DNA from: Symsagittifera roscoffensis
Lineage: Eukaryota > Xenacoelomorpha > Acoela > Convolutidae
Direction of reading: 5' to 3'
Assembly: GCF_963678635.1 (NCBI RefSeq)
Contig: NC_087070.1
Coordinates: forward strand, 50,257,989-50,321,988
DNA length: 64,000 nucleotides
Of this stretch, positions 43,181-54,126 are shown piece after piece (within the stretch, counting starts at the first letter, position 1; each line of letters starts with the position of its first letter). Both the position numbers and the translations under genes were made by a program. Under the pieces are notes generated by a model, which ran no database searches, had not been told where the DNA came from, and saw only the letters and a program-made list of their open reading frames with translations.

Positions 43181-44680
43181 TGCTATCCCGAGCATTCTAA
43201 TATAGTCAATAATGCTTCCTCTGAACTTGCAACCGCAGTCATATATACATTCTAAACGGACAGAGAGGGCCAAGTGACATTGTTTTGCCAAGTCTCTCAG
43301 TCTGACGGATTTTCCGTAATTTTTTTTACAGTTTGTCTTAGTTGGTTTTAGTTAGTTTATCAGCAGGATCAATTTTATTTTGTTGCTTACAGCTGATGTA
43401 ACTCAAGATTAATCCCAAGCTAGACTCTCCACAATGGTTTTCCTAGCCACATTTCGTTGACCAAAGAGCATTGGAAAAGTTAGGAATATCATACGTGAAA
43501 GCGAGGAAACCCGGTTGACGAGCACGATGTGATGCTAAGATCTCAGTGGTATAATGGAAGCAACTATGTCCAACGAACTGAAAACATGAAACTGAAAGAT
43601 CACCACCTCAAAACTCAGAGTGTACTTCATATCCACTACACTGAAACGGCAGAAAAGTGCAGAAAAAAAATAAAATTTCTAAGGAATTAGTGATTAAACG
43701 AACGGAATTTAGGTAAGTTAAAACAGAAGTCAACCTGTTATACTCGCGTATATTGAAACATTCCAAAGACAAGGCAGACAATTTGTTTGAACGTTTTTAA
43801 TGACCTCAAAACGTTCAAAATATAAAAAGGGTAAAATATTTCTCAATTGGCTTAACTGGGACTCGAATTGAGTACTCGGTTTTATTGTTTAATTGCGTTT
43901 TTCATAATTAGTTTCTGGTATAGACTCAGCTCATAGCGGTGGAGAGATGAGGAGAGATCGATTACGTTGAGATATAAAATCATTCAAATGATGGAAAGGA
44001 CAATAGCGGAAAAAACTCAGTCTTGAAACATCATAGTCAGTGTCCTTCAAAGATCAAGTAGAAGATACCACTGAAAACTGCAGGTGTGTATTTTTTTTTC
44101 GTTTAGGAAGTTTGAATGTTTCATTTTGAATCAAATTTAACATAAGTTTGGTAATTATAGAAAAGAAAACGTATATTTCTCTCACGGACGGATATGCGAT
44201 TTCCGCTACTCGGTTTGGGAGTTCGCGTCAGATACAATTAACCATTGACCTACCTTTCGATTTACGAAAAACAAGAAAGTTTCACATTTTCCATTTCTAA
44301 TTAATAGGCAAGTTGAGAAAACAAGTGAAACAGTTTTCCTCTCCGATCAGGATAAAAAGGCGGAGCTTACAAACTTAAAAAGGCGGTGCTTACAAACTTA
44401 ATTCAGAGTGGGAAAGCGGTGAGCGGAAAGTGTTTTTCTTTGTTTTTGAAGAATTATGGGATGACGAAAGAAAAAATTATTCTGCAAAAATAATGCGAAT
44501 CGGCACAAAATGAAGAAACGAGAGGTATAAAGCATAAACCGAATGCATTATGATATCAAAGAGGGTAGAGCAAAATTGTTTTTTTGAAGCTCACATGAAA
44601 TATACGATAACGATGAAGCATGGAAAATAGTTGAAAGGTCTCTGAAAGAACAGTGAAACAAACATGATTGACACAAATAT

Positions 44681-44748
44681 GGAATACCCGGGAATCGAAC
44701 CTACGCAGACAGTATTTTCTACGCGAACACCATTGAACCAACAGACCC
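44681..44748 (-). other. tRNA-like sequence, second duplicate
   Basis: Duplicate of the 43113-43180 sequence with a better tRNA 3' half (GGTTCGATTCCCGGGTATTCC). A and B boxes are both kept. Pairing of the T-arm 5' strand is still poor. Confidence 0.4.
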
Positions 44749-45922
44749 TGCTATCCCTAGCATTTCTAATATAGTCGATGATGCTTCCTCTGAACTTGCA
44801 ACCGCAGTCATATATACATTCTAAACGGACAGAGAGGGGGCCAAGTGACATCGTTTTTCCAAGTCTCTCAGTCTGACGGATTTTCCGTAATTTTTTTTTA
44901 CAGTTTGTCTTAGTTGGTTTTAGTTAGTTTATCAGCAGGATCAATTTTATTTTGTTGCTTACAGCTGATGTAACTCAATATGAATCCCAAGCTAGACTCT
45001 CCACAATGGTTTTCCTAGCCACATTTTGTTGATATAAGAGCATTGGAAAAGTAAGGAAAATCATACGTGAAAGCGAGGAAACCCGGTTGACGTGCGCGAT
45101 GTGATGCTAAGATATCAGTGGTATAATGGAAGCAACTATGTCCAACGAAATGAAAACATGAAACCGAAAGACCACCACCTCAAAACTCAGAGTGTACTTC
45201 ATATCCACTACACTGAACCGGCAGAAAAGTGCAGAAAAAAAATGAAATTTTTAATGATTTAGTGATTAAACGAACGGAATTTAGGTAAGTTAAAACAGAA
45301 GTCAACCTGTTATACTCGCGCATATTGAAACATTCCAAAGACAAGGCAGACAATTTTGTATGAACGTTTTTAATAACCTCAAAACGTTCAAAATATAAAA
45401 AGGGTAAAATATTTCTCAATTGGCTTAACTGGGACTCGAATTGAGTACTCGGTTTTATTGTTTAATCGCGTTTTCATAATTAGTTTCTGGTATAGACTCA
45501 GCTCATAGCGGTGGAGAGATGAGGAGAGATCGATTACGTTGAGATATAAAATCATTCAAATGATGGAAAGGACAATAGCGGAAAAAACTCAGTCTTGAAA
45601 CATCATAGTCAGTGTCCTTCAAAGATCAAGTAGGTGATACCACTGAAAACTGCAGGTGTGTATTTTTTTTTTCGTTTAGGAAGTTTGAATGTTTCATTTT
45701 GAATCAAATTTAACATAAGTTTGGTAATTATAGAAAAGAAAACGTATATTTCTCTCACGGACGGATATGCGATTTCGGCTACTCGGTTTGGGAGTTCGTG
45801 TCAGATACACTTAACCATTGACCTACCTTTTGATTTACGAAAAACAAGAAAATTTGGAATTTTCCATTTCTAATTAATAGGCAAGTTGAGAAAATTAGTG
45901 AAACAATTTTCCTCTCCGATAA

Positions 45923-45985
45923 GGATTTGAACCTGCTCGTACGGTGTGTGAGATCAACACATATACGCTCGGCTATGTAGGTAGT
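45923..45985 (-). other. tRNA-like sequence at the end of the duplication
   Basis: Minus strand: A box TAGCCGAGCG and a perfect B box GGTTCAAATCC. A 4-bp anticodon-type stem (TGTG/CACA) with a 7-nt loop TTGATCT would present GAT (Ile-like). Acceptor and T arms are imperfect. It begins where the tandem duplication stops matching. Confidence 0.35.
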
Positions 45986-47807
45986 AACATACATTTAAAA
46001 TTTCAGAAAAAAATCTGTTCTCCTTTTAATTCCCCGATTCTCTCTGGAAAAAAAGTATAAGTTCTTCCAGGGAAAAGAATGAAAATTGCACTTCCAATTT
46101 GTCTCTTCACTTGCTTGGGAAGCAAGTCACAATGGAAAAAAAGCGTCCCAAAAGATGGTGAAAAATGCAGACCACCAAGATAACATGAATTCTGTTAAAT
46201 ACCAAATAAGCACAAAAGAGGAAAAAATGAAACTCTGGTTCAATTTTAAATGTTTCTGACTGGCTGAAAAATAATCAATTGGTTCCGATAACCTACTGAA
46301 AGTGATCTCCCTTAAATCATATGAGGGAGCGATCGTTCAGTTGGTCGACAAGTGCTCTATAACTCCCCAAACTTCGATTTGGTACAAGTGTTTTTGTGCA
46401 CCTTGTCCGGCTGTTACAACAATTGGCATCCGGGCTAATAATGAAACGACAAAAATATTTCCTCTCATTAATTAACATTTTGAAACTTTTATTTCAATTA
46501 AGAAACTGATGTAGATAAGAGGTGGTTGGGAAGAAACCCGAAGTATTCCTGAAAAATCAATATACTGCAAGAAAACAACAGGATTTACTCTTTCTAGACA
46601 AGCATGTTTAGCTACTCGGCCAAGTTGTGCAAAAAAATTGTTGCAAGCAAAAACTGATCGAGAGCGACAGATTGCACCAAACTTTGAAGAAATGAATTCG
46701 CCCTTAGCTTCAAGTCGTCAAGAGACAATAAGCAGCACGGCTAATTTCAAGTAGGGGTAAACAAACGGTGCAAAGATAGTTTGTGGTAGTTTTGGGAGAT
46801 AAACAAAACAGTGAAGAAAAAAACCCAGTTTAGCACCATTTTTGACTTGAGCATCAATTCGAAAGGAGCTTAAGTTTAAAAAAGGAAAACTGAAATTTAG
46901 TAACATTCAAAACATCCTTGTTTCAGTTCACTCATGTAAATTATCTGTAACACTTTATTTTGATCATGTTTCCCAATATAATCTTACATTTTATCATGAT
47001 CGAGCGAGAAAACAACACATTGACAGAAATATTTCAATCTAAAGCGCCGCAACAATTGCGTCAACTGGGAGCAAAAAACGACATAAAAATGTTAGTATTG
47101 TTTCGCAAATATGACGCGTGCGGAAAACCAAACTTTTAAAAGTAAAAGTTGTCTAATTTTTTAATGTTTTTAAACCGTAATATAGCAGGACTACAAGCGC
47201 TCTTTTCTGACCACACATAGCAAAACAAAACAATAGCATCACGAGGAGGCTGTTTTTAGAGACTTGGGTTTTTAAGGGGTGGAGGGCAAGAAACAGTTTC
47301 TCGGCCTGTTATGAAAAAAAAAACTCTAAGGGTAAACGTGCTTTTAGACGAAAATAGCAAAATTCGAGCCTCCAATATCATTTACACGAAAAACGCTGGT
47401 GACATTAAAGTTGAAACATGATAATTTGTTTCATAACCTGTTACCTGCCAGAACTGTTCAATGGCCAGAAGCTACTGTTTTTGCCCCACCCAGTAACAGA
47501 TAAGCAAAACTCTGATTTTAACAAGACCCTTTAACAGGGAAGAATCTACGGGGGGAGTAGTTTCTCCATTTTGATTCCTCACTGTAGTCACACTCAGACG
47601 ATTCTGTTTGCCAGTTGCTCTGCTGACTAATTAGTGCATAATATAATTCAAGAAGTCGGATGACAACCAGTTTATCGAAAATATGAGAGAGACGCATTTT
47701 CATAAAATCATTTTTTGGTCTGGTTTCAATACCTGAGCTCGACTTCAACATCGTTGTTGCTGCTTTTTGCAGTAAGAGTTGCGATAAAAGCAATGACCCT
47801 TCCTTAA
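45986..47807. other. Intergenic, nothing recognised
   Basis: Short frames only (46718-46906 and 47518-47793 minus); no recognised domain, repeat or RNA gene. The 47518-47793 frame is mildly protein-like but has no matching splice sites that I can find. Confidence 0.45.
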
Positions 47808-48084
47808 TTACATTACGTCGAATATTTCGAGTCCTTGTGTGTTAGAACCATCGTCCGAAGACGCAGTGGGGTTGCGCAAATCTTCATTTCCTCGAGGAAT
47901 CCGTTCAAAAACACCAAAATTGGAAGATAAAAAACTAATAATTTTGTGCAGGGTTTAAGCAAAGCGTTCCAAATGGGAATGGGGCATGCTCACCTTGCCT
48001 TTCCTAAACTAATTTCTCTCATCAGAAGATAGCAAGTAATGTCGGAGAACAATATAATCGGAATAACTTCCGACGAAAATCCCG
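47808..48084 (-). CDS. Two-exon C-terminal coding block, possible AF-2 end of the nuclear receptor
   Basis: Exon 48084-47994 begins after an acceptor (TGCTCCTTTAG) and ends at donor GGCAAG|GTGAGC. The 59-bp intron 47993-47935 ends ATTATTAG, and exon 47934-47808 runs to TAA. Reading phase is kept across the intron and the entering phase (1) is that of the receptor's other introns. The first exon encodes ITCYLLMREISLGKA, which resembles a nuclear-receptor helix 12 (AF-2, hydrophobic-hydrophobic-x-E). The second encodes a hydrophilic tail (GNEDLRNPTASSDDGSN). The receptor exon at 48792-49036 would need a weak donor (ACA|GTTAAT) to reach it, so this may instead belong to a separate downstream gene. 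Confidence 0.4.
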
Positions 48085-48791
48085 CTAAAGGAGCAAAATA
48101 CAAAATTGTCAATTCACTTTAGTTGGTTTTTTTTGGAAAAAAAAATTATAATCATTTTCATCTATCATGCAAGCGCCTTCTCTTCATGCCTTTATAGTGA
48201 AGCTACCTGAACTTTGACCTAAACATCTGAGACTACACCATTTTTTGGAAATTTCTATACGTTACAATTTCAGGATAGCCCGGACATTATAGCTTAATTT
48301 TGCTATCAAGTCTCAGAAGTCTTTTTCGGCGCTATATCAAAATTTGGAGATTTTGTTTTGAACTACAAGTTAGAATATAGTCACGGGACAGGGACCTTTC
48401 AATCTTCTGTCCTCTGATTTTAAAAGTTTTAAACGATCAAATAGTTCTCTTTGAAGTTGCCTAAAAACAATTTTGTGACTTTTTCAAGCTTTTCGGAACT
48501 GTAAGTACAATCAAGCTCAGTTTCAAAAAAATCTTGAAAACCATTTTTTTATAGTTTCAATTTTGTGTTTTATAAACATCTATAGAAAATTAATATCTAG
48601 ACACATTAAACAGTAGAATTAATCTATTTAATTCATATGACAGTTACGCAAATTAAAGGGAAGTTTAAGAGGCATATTTCAACTTTCAAAGCTGAGATTT
48701 AACATTTATGTACTTTTTTACACTCAAAGAAATTTTAAAATCTGCAGATTATTGCTGAGAAGTTTCCGTGTGTTGGTCTATTTTTCTGTAA

Positions 48792-49036
48792 TTAACTGTT
48801 CGCCTCATTCATATTCGGCAAAGAACATTGAATGTTTAGAAGAGGAAACTGGCGCAGGATGTTGGCTGGTAGAAGAAACATGTGAAGAAACAGGGAGTTC
48901 TCGATAGTATGAAGCTGGAGTATATTGCAAGCCGAATGTTCCAGATCTTCGATTAGCTGCATCACTTGACCCATCTGGTGGCTGGGAAACTTTTCCAGAA
49001 GTTGCTGGCATACCAGAAGCATGTTTTTATCATTTC
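48792..49036 (-). CDS. Nuclear receptor exon 3: ligand-binding-domain helices 10-11
   Basis: Acceptor TTTTGCTTCAG at 49047-49037, phase 1, in frame with exon 2 across a 1,916-bp intron. It encodes LLEKFPSHQMGQVMQLIEDL, the amphipathic helix 10 pattern (FP...L...L..L) that forms the receptor dimer face, and then ENSLFLHMF as the LF..L continuation. It runs to TAA at 48792 with no clear AF-2 motif, so either this isoform lacks AF-2 or splicing continues into 48084-47808. Confidence 0.6.
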
Positions 49037-49984
49037 CTGAAGCAAAATTCAATATTATCTTCAGAAACTGCAAAATCAAAAGTAAACAGCTAGACTTAAA
49101 TTTTTTGCTCATGTTCAGACTTTCATTTCAGGTTTCTTAGATTTTCGAATTTCAGCGCTCAATCACCAATTTCCGGAAATGCAAACGCTTCATGATTTCA
49201 AGATGTTGAGTTTGTGTTGAGAAAAAAGATGGCAGAGAAATAACTTTTTTATTAGTGATTTTTTCAAAATTTATATTGAACCTTCAAGTTCAAGTAACTA
49301 CCAATTTCACTCCAATCCTTACTATTAAAAATCGGTTCGTTTAAATGCTTTACAAGCTAGCTCCTTAACAATTCATCACCTTTTTCACGCCAATTCAGGT
49401 TGACTGAATAATAGATAATTAATGAACGTCAAAAAGAGAGACCATTAGTCTGTCTTATAAAATTAAACCGTGGTGCTTTCAAATTTAATTGGCCAATTTA
49501 TTGATTTGCATTGAAGTTCCTTGGTGGTTGATAATTTTTGCATATTGCTTTATGACGAATTCATGCCTTTCAAGTTAATCTGATTCAATTCAGACAGACA
49601 AGACAGACTTAGAATCGAAGTCTTATTCCTCTTATTCGTCTAAATCTTTCAAGTATACTGATGAATTATCACAGCTTAATTGGAACACGATAGCATTACT
49701 AAATGAGACATACTTCAATTTTGCAGTCAAAAGAGAATTCGAACTGAAAAGCATTTGAAAATTTAAAAACACAAGAGTCGTATCAGGGCGAAGCCCTGAA
49801 GGTTCTGACCGCGTTTTAATTTCTATGAAGTAATTTGGAAATAATTGATGAAATTTTTAAAAACAAACAGAAAAAAATCAAAATTGTTTTTGATGTTCAT
49901 TAGGAGGCCAAACTGTGCACTGGATAGGCTCACAATTTTGAGTCTGTATGTTCCTTGATTCCAGGGACAAGTCTTTAAATATGT

Positions 49985-50480
49985 AACAAAACGTAAGTGG
50001 GTTCCACTTACAAAATTTCTACAAATTCCGCATACAAATACCTGTAACTTAAATTTTGTTAGCACACTAGTTTTGTCGCGGATTCCGCAACGAGCAAATA
50101 TAGGTAGTTGGTCTGGATTCCACAAATGTAAGCGGATTCCGCATATTTAAGTAGATTCCGCAAATTTAAGCGAATTCCGTTACAACTAGCGGATTCCGCC
50201 TACAATTTGCATAATCGGTTTACAATTTGCGGATTCCACAACAGCTTAAGTTTAATAATCATATATATTATTAATTGTCCGTGGATTCCATAAACTGTTC
50301 AGGATTCCGCAAATTTTGTTGCGGATTCCGCTAAATTGCTTGTTTTGGAGTGATTTTGAGCAATACAGTGATGTAACTATTTGTCCGTGGAATCCAAAAC
50401 AGCGAAGAAGATCAAAGAAACAGCAATGTTGCTGATTCCGCAACAATTCTGTTTTTAGCCTGCTGCGGAATCAGCTTACA
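49985..50480. repeat. Cluster of GGATTCCGC-type words inside the receptor intron
   Basis: About fourteen copies of (G)CGGATTCCGCAA and near variants (GTGGATTCCA, AAATTCCGC), plus inverted ones (GGAATCAGC, TGGAATCC), within 0.5 kb of intron 2. Spacing is irregular, typically 20-40 bp. The core is itself nearly palindromic (GCGGATTCCGC), so each copy could be a dyad site. Confidence 0.75.
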
Positions 50481-50952
50481 ATTCACAAAAAGCACACTGT
50501 GGCCTCGTAATGTTTTTTTTTGAAAATCGTCCCCCACGTGAAATATCTTTTTAAATCTGAGCTCATCACAAAAACAGTACCTTTAAAACGATATTGAAAA
50601 ATTTTTGTCAAAAGTTGCTAGTTAAAAAGTTCAAACTTTTCTGAAGAAAAAACCACCTTGAGCACAAATATTCCGTCACTTTTGTTGAAAATCGGAACAA
50701 AACCAGAATTTATATCCCGACTTCAAGGGCGGTCCACAAGGAGTGCAGTCAAAAAGAAGACAAGTCGTAAGCCAATCACAACCGAGATAAGAAAACAACA
50801 GTACCAAGTATTTTTTCTTTACTCTGAAAAAAGTCAATCGAGGCAGTTTTTGGCAGCGCTGAATTTTGATTTACCCGTTTATTAGAAATATTGTTTGCAT
50901 TAAAAAAAATGGAAAAAAGGACCGTAATCCAGTAAAAGCTCAATTAAAATAC

Positions 50953-52536
50953 CTTTTTGTGAGCTGAGTAAGAGAAGAACTTTGACTGCGGCGTAGAACT
51001 GCGGACTAAGATTGAGAGCCTTCAGTCGTGTGTGGATATCATTCAAAAAACGGACCAGATTGTTGTACCGCTTCAAGTGGTCCAGTCTGCCCGGAATGCG
51101 ACTTCGGACCAACCCAATTTTGGTGTCAATATCCTGTTCCGTGTTTGGATTATGAATCTGAAGTTGGGTTAATAATACTAGCGGGCACCATTGCTGAGTG
51201 AAAATCGAAATAAATTTATTTTCAGGTATTAAATTTTTCAGCCCCCCGGCCCATTCAAGAAGAATGTTGACCAAAACTGCCATTGCTTTATCTACTGAAC
51301 ACGAATTTAACAGCAATGAGAGCAAAACTTGGTTGATTTTGGAATCCATCGTCGATTTCGAATCCATTTCGGCAATCAGGTCGAACGCGTCTCGTGCTAG
51401 ATTCTCATTTTGACCAAGATTTGGACGATTAGTATTCGGGTTTCCACCAATAGAAGCTATATTTTGAAAGAGTTCTGCCGAATTGATGACAATTGATGGA
51501 GCATTTATTGTCGTTTTGGGTGGGAAATTTTGACCTTGAGAACTTCCCGCAGTTCTTTGGTCGTTTGTGGGACTTGTGGTGTTGCAATTTGTCGGCGAGT
51601 TGCCAGCCTCTAATCTAGTGATATTTGTGTCGAGGCGCGAATTTGGCATTACAATAGAGGGTCGGCTAATTGTTACATTAGGCGTGAAACTTGTGTGGCG
51701 CGGTTGTGATATGTTTCTCGAAGGAGCCTGGAAAAACATCCTCTTGTTCGGAGAAAATGTGTAATTTGTACGATCTTCATTCATGTTTAGTTGACTTCTG
51801 TTTTCGGATAAATATGAGTTTAGGCTAGTTGCTGGAATCAACGAGGGCGGCGGAGGTCTAGAGACACTCCACGCAGAACTATGCCCAAAATTTGGGCTCC
51901 TATGAACATCTTGCACCTGATTTTGAGGGCTTCTATGATTCATCATCCTTGTCGGAGATACAGATTGGTCATTTCTGTGAATCAACCCTGGAATTTGCAC
52001 TCTAGAGATATTAGAGTTTGGTGAATGATTCTGTTTGCTGAGTAACATTTGCAGTTGACTTGGTGGTGAAGTTTGATTCAAAACCGATTGCTCTGGAGAA
52101 GTTTGACCTCTGCATTTTGCAACTGAGTTCAAACGCCTGTCAGTTGTAAGCACACAGCTGTCATTGCTTCTAATAAGTGGAGGAGGGATCGAAATTTTAG
52201 CTCCTGGCGCTCGCGCCGAAACTTGATTAGATCGGGAAGTTTGGTGGGTTTGAACAAAAGTATCCAAATTTTCGGTGTGTGATTTATCACTCTGCAATCT
52301 GAATGGCATTAATTCATTGTTAATTACTATGTTCAGAGGAAAATTGGCCGATAATGTAGTTTTTGGCCATGCTTCGGGAGCTGAAGACATCTTTTCTCTC
52401 TGAGATATGGTAGAAGAAAGGTATGAGCCACTAATTTTGGCGAAAGGGGTGAGGTCTTCAATCGAATTTGGAAACAGGAACCGTTTTCGCGATTCTTTTT
52501 CCTTCTCTTTTCCATTCGCTCCGTTTTTCAAGATTT
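50953..52536 (-). CDS. Nuclear receptor exon 2: long hinge and ligand-binding domain
   Basis: The acceptor TTTCGTTTCTAG ends at 52537 and the donor is AAAAAG|GTATTT (intron from 50952). Phase 1 at both ends. The first ~350 codons are a long Ser/Asn/Pro/Gln-rich hinge without domains. The last ~150 codons carry the ligand-binding-domain signature: a helix 3-5 block (LLEWAGGLKNLIPENKF, then IFTQQWCPLVLL) and a helix 8-9 block (LNLSPQFYAAVKVLLLLSS). The usual Asp-Gln of the helix 4 signature is replaced (PENKF where DQ is expected), so ligand pocket or coactivator contacts may be altered. The antisense frames 51198-51413 and 51567-51764 are shadows. Confidence 0.8.
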
Positions 52537-52849
52537 CTAGAAACGAAACACAATATTTCTAAAATCTGCTCTACTTTTGTATTTCTTTTTTAAAAAAATG
52601 TTCACCGAAGGCAGTTTTACGGTGATGCGACGCTAAAAAAGATGCGTATCAAAATATCTAATGTAACAACCTTACAGTGATCATAGGAATTTCATATTTT
52701 GTCTGGGTTTTTGGGTTTAATTTAACTACTGGTAAAGTTTTTCGAGGTTGCTCGTTGCAAGCCAGCAGGCTCATAGGTTTTCCTGGTGTTTGAATTTTAC
52801 AAGCACTATTTGAGCTCTGCATGTCAAATACCAGAACTGAAGTCAAATT

Positions 52850-52945
52850 CAATGTTACCTAGTAACGAATCTCCTCCCAGACCCCCTATAAAAAATAAAT
52901 CAACAATAAGCATATGAGAGTTTTGTACCTAGTAATGAATCTCCT
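52850..52945. repeat. Dispersed GTACCTAGTAACGAATCTCC word, pair in receptor intron 1
   Basis: CCTAGTAACGAATCTCCTCC near 52857 and GTACCTAGTAATGAATCTCC near 52927. The same word recurs as a pair near 60131 and 60196. Part of a dispersed repeat. Confidence 0.55.
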
Positions 52946-53058
52946 TTTGCAGAGGGGGGATAATTGAAGAGATCCCAATATCCTAGAATACTCCTACATA
53001 TTTGGCTATCCGAGAACAAAATTGAATTAACCTTACAGTTCATAAAACTACCACTCAC

Positions 53059-54016
53059 CTTTGGTTAATAATCCGTATCTCAAACATTGGTAGTATTTAC
53101 ACTTAGTGCAATTAGGTCCCGAGTTCGAGTCCCGCTCTGCGCCTTTGCATGTGCAACTCAAACTTGACACTTTTTGGATGTTTATGCAGTGGAAAAACTT
53201 CCAGCAATCTCCACATACGTCAGCTGATGTCATAATAGTTGCGTCATTCTCCCCATCGGAATTTTCCGAGCCTCTCTGGGGTAAAGAACACACAGGACAT
53301 GCAGATGATGGAACACTTCCGTTTTCATTAGAGGGAGATCTCGTTTTCAAACTTGCAGGCGAGTCGAGAGATCTCTCCAAAATTGTTTGTCCCCCGCCAG
53401 CACTATTGGGTCCCCCCGTAGTTTCTGTTGCGTTTGAAGCGCCTGGCCGAGTCAATAGACTATAAAGTAAGCTCGATCGCGCATTTGTTTCGGGAATTTT
53501 GTTATGATTTGGCGATTTTTTAACGCAATTGGATACCGCATTCACATTTTGCGGAGTCAATTTTTCTTTCGTTTCAGACTCGTTCTTGACCGAAGAAATA
53601 TTGGCGTTTGTTGCATTTCTAGCAGCAGTCATTTCCTCAGGACTTTTTTCGCCACTCGTAGCTTTGGGAGAAATGCTATGTTCATCTTTTCGAAATAATT
53701 TCGCTGCTGAACTGTTTCTCAATTCCAAACATTTGTCATTGTTTCCGGAAAATGGAATAGTCGCACTGTTTTTCAAAGACGAGTACTGTTCTACACATAA
53801 CTGTTTCGGGCGCTCTGTCGGAATTTTCCGTTTGAGGCTTTCGACAAGAAGAGGATACTCGACGTCAAAGTCACTCTTTTCCGCCTCGCTCGAAGTTGAA
53901 GCCTCGTTTGGGGATTGGTTATCGGGTGATCGCGACAACGCGGGTTTGAACTCAACGGGTAGAGTCGGCAAATCAGGCGGACTGTATCGCCGCTTTTTGG
54001 GGGGTAAGTTGGACAT
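53059..54016 (-). CDS. Nuclear receptor exon 1: N-terminal region and divergent DNA-binding domain
   Basis: First exon of a minus-strand gene (54016-53059, 52536-50953, 49036-48792; about 928 codons in this three-exon reading). The start is the ATG at 54016-54014, giving MSNLPPKKRR; an in-frame TTG further up is not a start. Residues 1-230 are Ser/Asn-rich. Residues about 240-315 form a nuclear-receptor-type zinc module: CPVC, 24 residues, CGDCWKFF, then C-x-C, 12 residues, C-x2-C-x4-C (CTKCKYYQCLRYGL). The first finger loop is nearly twice the normal 13 residues and the second finger's spacing is irregular. Donor AAAG|GTGAGT leads into a 522-bp intron. Likely a lineage-specific orphan receptor acting in the nucleus; DNA binding is uncertain. 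Confidence 0.8.
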
Positions 54017-54126
54017 TGCACAAGGAAACAAAGACCCTCCACTAGTGACAAACTAAAACAAATAAAAGTCAAAAACTGCCGAGAGAAAATGGTTACAAAT
54101 AGGCAAGTGGTGGTCTCAAACAGCAA

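Larger units (their letters stand above)
42863..45920. repeat. 1,565-bp tandem duplication hit by the retroelement
   Basis: Sequence after the 3' LTR (AAGTGTATTTCTTTG...) recurs from 44428 (AAGTGTTTTTCTTTG...), offset 1,565 bp, and stays similar until about 45920. The 60 bp before the 5' LTR (23908-23966) recur just before 44428. Copy one is therefore split by the element and copy two is intact. No convincing protein gene lies within. Each copy holds tRNA-like sequences on the minus strand. Confidence 0.9.

Noticed and set aside
43113..45985. Functional tRNA genes
   Set aside because: A and B boxes are present but no cloverleaf with paired acceptor and T arms can be drawn; recorded only as tRNA-like.
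53106..54056. Plus-strand frames of up to 175 codons opposite receptor exon 1
   Set aside because: Shadow of the receptor coding exon, which has zinc-module cysteines and matching splice phases.
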